Assembly: GCA_021827285.1 (NCBI GenBank)
Contig: JAKAWM010000185.1
Coordinates: forward strand, 1-6,193
Origin: Actinomycetes bacterium
GTDB taxonomy: Bacteria > Actinomycetota > Acidimicrobiia > Acidimicrobiales > Palsa-688
Direction: 5' to 3'
Length of the DNA stretch: 6,193 nt
The position numbers and the translations under genes are program-made. The stretch's first letter is position 1. Every line of letters begins with the position of its first letter. Positions 1-5,494 of this stretch are shown in pieces. The notes below the pieces were generated by a model. The model saw only the letters and a list, made by a program, of their open reading frames with translations, was not told the DNA's origin and did no database searches.

Positions 1-16
1 AGCCTTCGGGCTCTTT
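1..16 (+). terminator. Partial terminator-like UUCG hairpin of an upstream gene
   Basis: AGCC (1-4) and GGCT (9-12) form a stem closed by a TTCG tetraloop in the stable C(UUCG)G context, followed by CTTT (13-16). The stem probably extends left past the window edge, so only its top is visible. The short T run and the lack of a coding frame crossing it suggest the 3' end of the preceding transcription unit. A structured RNA end is the alternative. Confidence 0.35.
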
Positions 17-33
17 CGGTTGCCCTCCGTAGC

Positions 34-99
34 TGTACAAGTACCAAGAGTGTAATTACACCTCGTGTCGAACACACGTTTGGCGCGCAAACCTTTGCG
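34..99. promoter_or_regulatory. Dyad-rich, AT-richer island upstream of alaS (probable promoter/operator region)
   Basis: This stretch is clearly less GC-rich than the rest of the window and holds several dyads: TGTACA (34-39), the perfect 12-bp palindrome GTGTAATTACAC (50-61), GTGT-cga-ACAC (65-75), GTTTG/CAAAC arms (78-82 and 88-92) and CGCAAA-CC-TTTGCG (86-99). The GTGT and ACAC half-sites alternate at starts 50, 58, 65 and 72, which looks like two adjacent binding sites for a dimeric regulator. No convincing -35/-10 pair could be assigned. As the only sizeable non-coding gap before the gene run, it is the likeliest place for its promoter; the regulator is unknown. Confidence 0.4.
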
Positions 100-113
100 G
101 TCAGAGCACTAGC

Positions 114-251
114 CCGTAGCCGGTCGCCCGTAGCCGGTTGCCGGTCGCCCGTAGCCGGTCGCCCGTAGCCGGTTGCCGGTCGCCCGTAGCCGGTCGCCGG
201 TAGCCGGTTGCCGGCTAGCTCGCCGCCGGTCGCCCGTAGCCGGTCGCCCGC
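114..251. repeat. Heptanucleotide minisatellite with 35-bp higher-order period
   Basis: The region is built from 7-bp units of three kinds: A = CGGTCGC (starts 121, 142, 156, 177, 191, 227, 241), B = CCGTAGC (114, 128, 149, 163, 184, 234, plus variant CGGTAGC at 198) and C = CGGTTGC (135, 170, 205). Fourteen heptads run without interruption from 114 to 211. A 15-bp degenerate insert (212-226) follows, then A-B-A and a decayed unit at 248-254. The order A-B-C-A-B repeats exactly at 121-155 and 156-190, giving a 35-bp super-unit. A 7-bp period is not codon-compatible, and the array is intergenic, so I do not call it coding. It probably arose by slippage or unequal recombination. Confidence 0.93.
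201..217. repeat. Perfect 7-bp inverted repeat inside the heptad array
   Basis: TAGCCGG (201-207) and CCGGCTA (211-217) are exact reverse complements around a 3-base centre, TTG. The hairpin exists only because the variant heptad CGGTAGC (198-204), one C heptad and the start of the 15-bp insert lie together; the regular array does not produce it. No T tract follows, so it is not a classical terminator. It could fold in the alaS leader if transcription starts upstream of it. Confidence 0.5.
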
Positions 252-252
252 A

Positions 253-268
253 GGGGCCATGTGGCTCC
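253..268 (+). promoter_or_regulatory. Possible leader hairpin just upstream of alaS
   Basis: GGGGCC (253-258) can pair with GGCTCC (263-268), including one G-U pair, around the loop ATGT (259-262). It lies 18 bases before the alaS start. The purine-rich AGGGG (252-256), the only Shine-Dalgarno-like run nearby apart from GGGG at 282-285, falls in the 5' arm. The loop holds an ATG opening a six-codon frame (259-279, stop TAG). Whether any of this is functional is inference; the stem is short. Confidence 0.2.
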
Positions 269-286
269 GAGTAACCTAGCTGGGGT

Positions 287-2878
287 ATGGATGCCAACGG
301 GTTTCGTCGCGCCTTCTTGGACTTCTTCGTCGGGCGCGGCCACACCGAGGTGCCCTCCGCCGGCCTGGTACCTCACCACCCCCGGGCGCCGCTTTTCACC
401 AACGCGGGCATGAACCAGTTCATCCCCTACTTCTTGGGCGAGGAGATCCCGCCGTACAAGCGGGCTACCACGGTACAAAAGTGCGTACGGGTCCGGGGCA
501 AGCACGACGACATCGACCAGGTGGGCCGGTCTCCTAAGCACCTCAGCTTCTTCGAGATGCTCGGCAATTTCAGTTTCGGGGATTATTTCAAGGCCGAAGC
601 CATCCCCTGGGCCTGGGAGTTCCTGACCGAGGTCGTCGGCCTTGAGCCCCAAAGGCTATGGGTTACCGTCTATACAGACGATGATGAAGCGGCTGATATA
701 TGGGCCGATGGCGTCGGCGTGCCCCGGGAACGGATCCAGCGGACGGGGGCGGACAATTTCTGGGAAATGGGCGATACCGGTCCCTGCGGGCCATGTTCCG
801 AGATCCATTTCGACCGGGGCGAGGCCTGGGGCCAGGGCGGTGGCCCCGTCGGTGGCAGTGAAGAGCGCTACGTGGAACTGTGGAACTTGGTTTTCCCCCA
901 GTACGATCGCCAGAAAAATGGCGAGCTGGCCCGCCTGGCCAAGCCCGGTATAGATACCGGTGCCGGGTTCGAACGCTTTCTGGCTGTGGTCCAAGGCGTG
1001 CCGACCATCTGGGAGACCGACGTCCTGCGCCCGCTCATCTCGGCGGCCGAGTCCCTGACCGGGCGCACCTACGGCCGCGACGCCGAGACCGACGTGGCCC
1101 TGAGGGTGGTGGCCGACCACGCCCGGACCATGTCGTTCCTTATATCGGACGGGGTTTTTCCTTCCAATGAGGACCGCGGTTACGTGCTGCGCCGCATCAT
1201 CCGCCGGGCTGTCCTCCGAGCCAGCGCGCTCGGTGTGCAGCGCCCCGCCTGCCCGGTCATGGTCGAGGCGGTAGTCGAGGTCATGGGCCAGGCCTATCCC
1301 GCTTTGGTGAAGAACGCCGATTTTGTGGCCAGCGTGGCGGGCCGGGAAGAGGAGCGTTTCCGGGCCAATCTGCGTGCCGGCATGTCACTGCTGGAGGCAG
1401 AACTGGCCACCGGCCATGAGGTGAGCGGCGAGGCGGCCTTCAGGTTGCACGACACTCATGGCTTTCCTATCGAACTGACTCGGGAGATAGCGGCAGACCG
1501 GGGTGCGCAGGTGGACGAAGCTGGCTTTGCCGCCGCCATGCAGCACCAGCGGGAGCAGTCACGCGAGGCTGGGAAAGGGGTACCCGTCGCCGAGCAGGCC
1601 AACCTCGCTAATTACCGGGAGATCTTGGACCAGTTCGGCCCCTCCATTTTTACCGGTTACCGCGGTACCGAGGGCGAAGGCCGAGTGTTGGCGGTCCTGG
1701 CGGCACCAGGCGGCAAGCAGCTGGAAGTATTTCTCGACCGCACACCCTTTTACGCGGAATCCGGCGGGCAAGTGGGCGATACGGGCACCATTTCCACCTC
1801 TACGGGTCGGGTGCGAGTGCTGGACACGACTGCCGCCCTCCCGGGCCTGCACCGTCACCTGGCCGTCGTCGAAGAGGGTTACATCGAACCGGGCCAGGAG
1901 GCCGCCGCCTCGGTGGACGCCGAGCGCAGGGCGGCCATCAGGCGCAACCACACCGGCACGCACCTGCTCCATTGGGCCTTGCGTGAAGTACTGGGCCAGC
2001 ATGTGAAGCAGCAAGGCTCGCTGGTGGCACCAGACCGTTTGCGTTTTGACTTCACCCATTATGCCCCGGTCAGCCGGGCCGAGCTGGACAAGGTCGAGGA
2101 TCTGGTGAACGCCCAGATCCTGGCCGACATGCTGGTAAAGACCGAGGAGATGCCGCGGGCCGAGGCGGAAGCCAAGGGGGCGATCGCCTTTTTTGGGGAC
2201 AAGTACGGCGAGGTGGTGCGGGTCGTCCACGCCGGGGACAACTCGGTCGAGCTGTGCGGTGGGACCCACGTCGAGCGGCTGGGCATGATCGGGCCGCTTG
2301 AGGTCGTTTCAGAAAGTTCCATCGGGAGCAACCTGCGCCGGGTGGAGGCGCTCACGGGTACGGCCACCCTCGAACGCCTCCGGGTCAACGAGTCCCGGTT
2401 GGCCCAGGCCGCCAGCCTGCTCCGGGCCACTCCAGAGGAGCTGGTGGGTGCCATTGAGCGCCGGCTGGCCGAGCAGCGGGCCAAGGACGACGAGCTGCGT
2501 GCCGCTCGCCAGGGAGTTCTGGCAGCCGAAGCGGCCACGTTGGCGGGGTCGGCCAGCCCGACGGGCGCGGTGGTGGCCCGGCGGGACGGGCTTTCTCCGG
2601 ACGGCTTGCGGGAGTTGGCCCTGGCCGTGCGTTCCCATGGGGTAGATGCCGTGGTGCTGGGGGGATGCCCCGAGGATGGCAAGGTCTCGCTGGTGGCTGC
2701 GGTGGCCAAGGGCCACGTCCCTAGCGCGCCCGATCTGGTGGCTGAGGCGGCTCGGATGGTGGGCGGAGGAGGGGGAGGGCGTAACCCCGAGCTGGCCATG
2801 GCCGGAGGGAGGGACGCCAGCCGGCTGGATGAGGCGCTGGCTGGCGCCAAACTACACTTACAGGGGGAGAACAGATGA
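287..2878 (+). CDS. alaS: Alanyl-tRNA synthetase (AlaRS), complete
   Basis: This cytoplasmic class II synthetase attaches alanine to tRNA-Ala and hydrolyses mischarged Ser/Gly-tRNA-Ala. The 863 residues are close to the usual ~875. The catalytic domain begins with the typical FLDFFVGRGHTEVPSAGLVP (11-30), then VQKCVRVRGKHDDID (63-77), FFEMLGNFSFGDYF (88-101) and the class II motif 3-like GIDTGAGFERF (221-231). The tRNA-recognition part includes NEDRGYVLRRIIRRAVLR (294-311). The editing domain keeps all four expected zinc ligands: H555 and H559 (HTGTH), C657 and H661 (CGGTH). A charged helical stretch (about 700-755) leads to the C-Ala domain with a glycine run near 826-831. ATG 287 is the only usable start, because an in-frame TAA lies at 272-274. 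No well-spaced Shine-Dalgarno is seen: GGGG at 282-285 is one base from the ATG. The stop overlaps the ruvX start (ATGA). Confidence 0.98.
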   Translation: MDANGFRRAFLDFFVGRGHTEVPSAGLVPHHPRAPLFTNAGMNQFIPYFLGEEIPPYKRATTVQKCVRVRGKHDDIDQVGRSPKHLSFFEMLGNFSFGDYFKAEAIPWAWEFLTEVVGLEPQRLWVTVYTDDDEAADIWADGVGVPRERIQRTGADNFWEMGDTGPCGPCSEIHFDRGEAWGQGGGPVGGSEERYVELWNLVFPQYDRQKNGELARLAKPGIDTGAGFERFLAVVQGVPTIWETDVLRPLISAAESLTGRTYGRDAETDVALRVVADHARTMSFLISDGVFPSNEDRGYVLRRIIRRAVLRASALGVQRPACPVMVEAVVEVMGQAYPALVKNADFVASVAGREEERFRANLRAGMSLLEAELATGHEVSGEAAFRLHDTHGFPIELTREIAADRGAQVDEAGFAAAMQHQREQSREAGKGVPVAEQANLANYREILDQFGPSIFTGYRGTEGEGRVLAVLAAPGGKQLEVFLDRTPFYAESGGQVGDTGTISTSTGRVRVLDTTAALPGLHRHLAVVEEGYIEPGQEAAASVDAERRAAIRRNHTGTHLLHWALREVLGQHVKQQGSLVAPDRLRFDFTHYAPVSRAELDKVEDLVNAQILADMLVKTEEMPRAEAEAKGAIAFFGDKYGEVVRVVHAGDNSVELCGGTHVERLGMIGPLEVVSESSIGSNLRRVEALTGTATLERLRVNESRLAQAASLLRATPEELVGAIERRLAEQRAKDDELRAARQGVLAAEAATLAGSASPTGAVVARRDGLSPDGLRELALAVRSHGVDAVVLGGCPEDGKVSLVAAVAKGHVPSAPDLVAEAARMVGGGGGGRNPELAMAGGRDASRLDEALAGAKLHLQGENR
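2863..2869 (+). promoter_or_regulatory. Ribosome binding site of ruvX
   Basis: GGGGGAG at 2863-2869, five bases before ATG 2875, is a strong Shine-Dalgarno match inside the last alaS codons. It supports the ruvX start and coupled translation across the ATGA overlap. Confidence 0.75.
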
Positions 2879-3336
2879 ACGTTGTACCGGGAGCGCCGGG
2901 ACGGGCGCTCGGTGTCGATTTGGGGAGCCGCCGCATCGGCGTGGCCGTTTCGGACGACCGCCGCCGGGTGGCCACCGCGCTCACCGTGCTGGCCAGGACG
3001 GCCTCACCCGACGAAGACCACGCCCGTTTGGCCAACCTGGTCGGCGAGACCGGCGCCAACGTGGTTGTCGTGGGCCTGCCGCTGTCCCTATCGGGTGATC
3101 ACGGGCCGGCGGCCCGGGCGACCGAGGGGGAGCTGGCTACCCTGCGCAGGAGGCTGGGCGTGCCCGTGGTGGCCAGCGACGAGCGCTACACCACCTTCAT
3201 CGCTCGCCGGGTGTTGGCCTCCGGGGGCCGGCGCCGGGCGCTCCACCGTGAGGTCGTCGACCACATGGCGGCGGCCGCCATCCTGCAAACTTGGCTGGAC
3301 CGGGAGCGGGCCCTCGGGGCCGGCCCTTCTCAGTGA
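2875..3336 (+). CDS. ruvX: RuvX/YqgF family pre-16S rRNA nuclease, complete
   Basis: A small cytoplasmic RNase H-fold nuclease (153 aa, normal size is about 140-160). In this family the role is processing of the 5' end of pre-16S rRNA; older annotations call it a putative Holliday-junction resolvase. Family signatures are all present: LGVDLGSRRIGVAVSD (12-27) with the first catalytic Asp at D15, VVVGLPLSLSGDHGP (64-78), the SDERYTT block (101-107) with D102/E103, and VDHMAAAAILQTWLD (128-142) with the last acidic residue D129. The gene overlaps alaS by 4 bp (ATGA) and has a good ribosome binding site. Its stop overlaps the next start (GTGA), so it sits in the middle of a coupled three-gene run. 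Nothing looks broken. The family assignment is secure; the exact substrate in this organism is inferred. Confidence 0.96.
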   Translation: MNVVPGAPGRALGVDLGSRRIGVAVSDDRRRVATALTVLARTASPDEDHARLANLVGETGANVVVVGLPLSLSGDHGPAARATEGELATLRRRLGVPVVASDERYTTFIARRVLASGGRRRALHREVVDHMAAAAILQTWLDRERALGAGPSQ

Positions 3337-4484
3337 GCGATCAGGCGGGTGCCGACCTGGAGGGCCCCCCGCTGGAGAGTGCTTACAGCTGGCCGGGCGA
3401 CCTCGGTCCCGAGGCCGAGCCGGGCCCGGGCCGGGCGCCCGGGGTGCCCCGCCGGCGCTGGGCGCTGCGTCACCCCCTGGCCACGGTGGCCCTGGTCGTG
3501 GTGCTGGGGCTGGTGGTTGCGGGCGTGGTTGGTTACGTGCGGGTGAGCCATGACATCAACCCTCCCGGAGGGCCCGGTCCCCAGGTGACCGTGGTCATCC
3601 CGCCAGGGGCTTCGACTACCCGCATCGCCGGCATCCTGGCCAAGGCGGGCGTCATCCACGGCCCGGATGTCTTTAGCGTGTACGTGAAGCTCAATGGCGC
3701 CGGCCCGCTCGAGGCGGGGACCTACCACCTCGCCACCAACCAGAGCTACGCCAGTGTCATAAGGGCCCTGGAGAACGGCCCAGTACTGCTGACGAGCAAG
3801 CTGGTCGTCCCCGAGGGCTACACCATCGCTCAGATGGCTACGGCCGTCGCCCGGCTCCCTGGCATAGGGATCACCGCCCACGACTTCATGCAAGCCGCCA
3901 CCGGAGGCGAGGTCCGCTCGCCCTACGAGCCCGCCGGGACCAACAGTTTGGAGGGCCTCCTTTTCCCTGCTACCTATCCCGTGGTGCAGGGCGAAAGTGC
4001 GGCAACGCTGGTCACCTACATGGTGCAGACCTTTGACTTCCATGCCCGCCAACTTGACTTGCCGGCGGTCGCCAAGCGGCTCGGCTACAGCCCCTACCAG
4101 GTCGTCACCGTTGCTTCCATTGTGGAACGAGAAGCCAAGTGGGCCGCCGACCGAGGTCCCATCGCCAGCGTCATTTACAACCGGCTTTCCCGGGGTATAC
4201 CCATAGGCGCCGACTCGACGCTTCTCTACGGGCTGGGCAACCCGAAAGGACCGGTGGACTACAACTCGCCCAACCCTTACAACACCAGGCTCAACCCCGG
4301 CCTGCCCCCCACCCCCATCTCCAACCCGGGCATACCGTCGCTCGAGGCCGCCCTCCACCCCTCCAAGACCAGCTACCTCTACTGGGTGGAGATCAACCCG
4401 GACGGCAAGATGGGCTTTGCCACGACGCCGGCCCAGTTTGCCCAGTTGCAGGCCGAGTGCCGGAACGCAGGATTGGGATGCTGA
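3333..4484 (+). CDS. mltG: Endolytic murein transglycosylase MltG (YceG-like), complete
   Basis: A membrane-anchored lytic transglycosylase that cuts nascent peptidoglycan strands and so sets glycan length. From GTG 3333 it has 383 residues: a Pro/Gly-rich cytoplasmic tail (1-39), a basic patch RRRWALRHP (40-48), one membrane helix (about 49-68), then an extracytoplasmic LysM-like region (85-155) and the YceG catalytic domain. Diagnostic motifs are VVPEGYTIAQMA (158-169), LEGLLFPATYPV (207-218), ASIVEREA (261-268, E265 probably being the catalytic Glu), NRLSRGIPIGADSTLLYG (283-300), YNTRLNPGLPPTPISNPG (316-333) and ALHPSKTSYLYWV (340-352). An in-frame ATG at 3291 would add 14 residues. I prefer GTG 3333 because it gives a GTGA overlap with the ruvX stop, like the ATGA of the preceding pair, although its Shine-Dalgarno is weak. 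No sign of damage. Confidence 0.95.
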   Translation: MSDQAGADLEGPPLESAYSWPGDLGPEAEPGPGRAPGVPRRRWALRHPLATVALVVVLGLVVAGVVGYVRVSHDINPPGGPGPQVTVVIPPGASTTRIAGILAKAGVIHGPDVFSVYVKLNGAGPLEAGTYHLATNQSYASVIRALENGPVLLTSKLVVPEGYTIAQMATAVARLPGIGITAHDFMQAATGGEVRSPYEPAGTNSLEGLLFPATYPVVQGESAATLVTYMVQTFDFHARQLDLPAVAKRLGYSPYQVVTVASIVEREAKWAADRGPIASVIYNRLSRGIPIGADSTLLYGLGNPKGPVDYNSPNPYNTRLNPGLPPTPISNPGIPSLEAALHPSKTSYLYWVEINPDGKMGFATTPAQFAQLQAECRNAGLGC

Positions 4485-4546
4485 AAACGCCAACTCCGAG
4501 GGCACCCGCACTCAGGGCGCCAGCCCGTGGCCGGACCGGGCCGTAG
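4478..4546 (+). other. Possible 22-codon ORF bridging mltG and aroE
   Basis: ATG 4478 overlaps the mltG stop (ATGCTGA) and is preceded by AGGA (4469-4472) at 5-base spacing, better than any site before aroE. It reads a short Pro/Ala/Arg-rich peptide beginning MLKTPTPRAP and stops at TAG 4544-4546, after the proposed aroE start, in a different frame. It may be chance, a coupling ORF feeding ribosomes to aroE, or the original aroE N-terminus separated by a frameshift. No homology can be claimed. Confidence 0.15.
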
Positions 4547-5453
4547 GGGCCGGCGGTCCACCGCCAACTGGCCCTCGGCGACCACCGTCGTGGCGGGGGT
4601 GATCGGCGACCCAGTGGCCCATTCGCTGTCGCCGGCCTTGCACAACGCCGCCTTCGAGGCACTCGGCCTGGACTGGGTTTACGTGGCTTTCCCGGTACCG
4701 GCGGGGCGGGCCGAGGTCGCCGTGGCCGCCATGCCCAGCCTCGGCATTCGCGGCCTGTCGGTGACCATGCCTCACAAGGCCGCGGCGGCCGCCGCTTGCC
4801 ACCAGCTGAGCCCCGTGGCCGAGCGCCTGGGCGTGGTGAACACGGTCACCAACCGGTCGGGGCTGCTGGTGGGCGACAGCACCGACGGCGCCGGGTTCGT
4901 GGACTCGCTGGCCGAACTGGGCTGGTACCCAGAGGGCAAGCGCTGCCTGGTCATGGGAGCGGGCGGAGCGGCCCGGGGCGTGGTCCTCGCTCTGGCCGAG
5001 GCTGGCGCCCGCGCCGTGACAGTGGTGGCGCGCCGGGCCGAAGAGGCGGAGCGGGTGGCGTCGCTCGCCGGAGCGGTCGGGGCTGCCGGCCCGGTCGACG
5101 CGGCGGGGGAGGCGGACCTGGTGGTGAACGCCACGCCGGTCGGCATGCAAGGCCCGGTCGGGATGCAAGGCGCCGGGCCGAGTGAGGGCCAGCTGCCCCT
5201 GGGACTTGACCCGGCGCGCCTGGGCCCGGGCCAGCTGGTGGCCGACCTGATCTATGCCCCGGCAACCACGCCCCTGCTGGCCGAGGCGCGCCGGGCCGGA
5301 GCGGGCACATGCAACGGCCTGGGGATGCTTATCCACCAGGCGGCCCGCCAGGTAGTGATTTGGACGGGCCGGCAAGCGCCCATTGCCGCCATGTCGGCGG
5401 CGGCCCTGGGCGAGCTGGGCCAGCGAGCTGCCGTCTTTTCTCAACTTCGCTGA
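4527..5453 (+). CDS. aroE: Shikimate dehydrogenase (NADP+), complete
   Basis: It reduces 3-dehydroshikimate to shikimate in the cytoplasmic aromatic amino acid pathway. Substrate-side motifs: VIGDPVAHSLSPALHNAAF (25-43, S33 and S35), SVTMPHK (78-84, catalytic K84), VVNTV (103-107, N105) and STDGAGF (118-124, catalytic D120). The Rossmann glycine loop is GAGGAARG (144-151), followed by NATPVGM (201-207), and GLGMLIHQAA (264-273) carries the conserved Gln at 271. Two positions often Asn are Ser here (S78, S118). A duplicated PVGMQG follows the NATPVGM loop, so this loop is longer than usual. The 308 residues from GTG 4527 exceed the typical 270-290, partly from an Arg-rich N-terminal tail. GTG 4590 or 4599 are alternative starts nearer the first strand, and none has a strong ribosome binding site. 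mltG ends 42 bp upstream in the same frame. Confidence 0.95.
   Translation: MAGPGRRGRRSTANWPSATTVVAGVIGDPVAHSLSPALHNAAFEALGLDWVYVAFPVPAGRAEVAVAAMPSLGIRGLSVTMPHKAAAAAACHQLSPVAERLGVVNTVTNRSGLLVGDSTDGAGFVDSLAELGWYPEGKRCLVMGAGGAARGVVLALAEAGARAVTVVARRAEEAERVASLAGAVGAAGPVDAAGEADLVVNATPVGMQGPVGMQGAGPSEGQLPLGLDPARLGPGQLVADLIYAPATTPLLAEARRAGAGTCNGLGMLIHQAARQVVIWTGRQAPIAAMSAAALGELGQRAAVFSQLR
5136..5171 (+). repeat. 18-bp in-frame tandem duplication within aroE
   Basis: Bases 5136-5153 and 5154-5171 are adjacent 18-bp copies differing at one position (CCGGTCGGCATGCAAGGC against CCGGTCGGGATGCAAGGC). Both encode Pro-Val-Gly-Met-Gln-Gly, residues 204-209 and 210-215 of the protein. The first copy contains the conserved PVGM of NATPVGM. 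The single mismatch is silent (GGC/GGG), so the protein copies are identical. Confidence 0.92.
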
Positions 5454-5484
5454 CGAAGATGCCGAAGTAGTACCCGTACATTTC

Positions 5485-5489
5485 GGAGG
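5485..5489 (+). promoter_or_regulatory. Ribosome binding site of the DUF4388-like gene
   Basis: GGAGG (5485-5489) is five bases from GTG 5495 and is among the best Shine-Dalgarno sequences in the window. With the in-frame TAG at 5468-5470, it fixes the start of the last gene. Confidence 0.8.
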
Positions 5490-5494
5490 CTGCC

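Noticed and set aside
114..254. CRISPR-like array
   Set aside because: The units are contiguous heptads with no unique spacers of CRISPR size, and no cas genes are present.
20..286. T-box riboswitch in the alaS leader
   Set aside because: No T-box core sequence or specifier/antiterminator arrangement is visible, and the space is mostly occupied by the heptad array.
109..345. Minus-strand open frame through the heptad array (repeated ATG-Y-GRP-like peptide)
   Set aside because: It exists only because the heptads lack stops on that strand. A 7-bp period shifts codon phase each unit, and the frame runs into the alaS 5' end with no ribosome binding site.
2758..2781. G-rich run resembling a G-quadruplex near the alaS 3' end
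   Set aside because: It encodes the conserved glycine run of the AlaRS C-terminal domain, so protein constraint explains it.
3330..4511. 393-codon minus-strand frame covering all of mltG
   Set aside because: A GC-bias shadow of a clearly recognisable gene. Its translation shows no domain and is rich in His/Gly/Arg, as expected for antisense frames in high-GC DNA.
4482..4529. MltG-AroE fusion by stop-codon readthrough
   Set aside because: The two genes share a frame with only TGA 4482-4484 between them, but no readthrough signal is visible and the combined protein would make no biological sense.
5445..5458. Hairpin CTTCG-CTGA-CGAAG over the aroE stop codon
   Set aside because: The stem is only 5 bp, is not GC-rich and has no T tract, so it is too weak to call a terminator.
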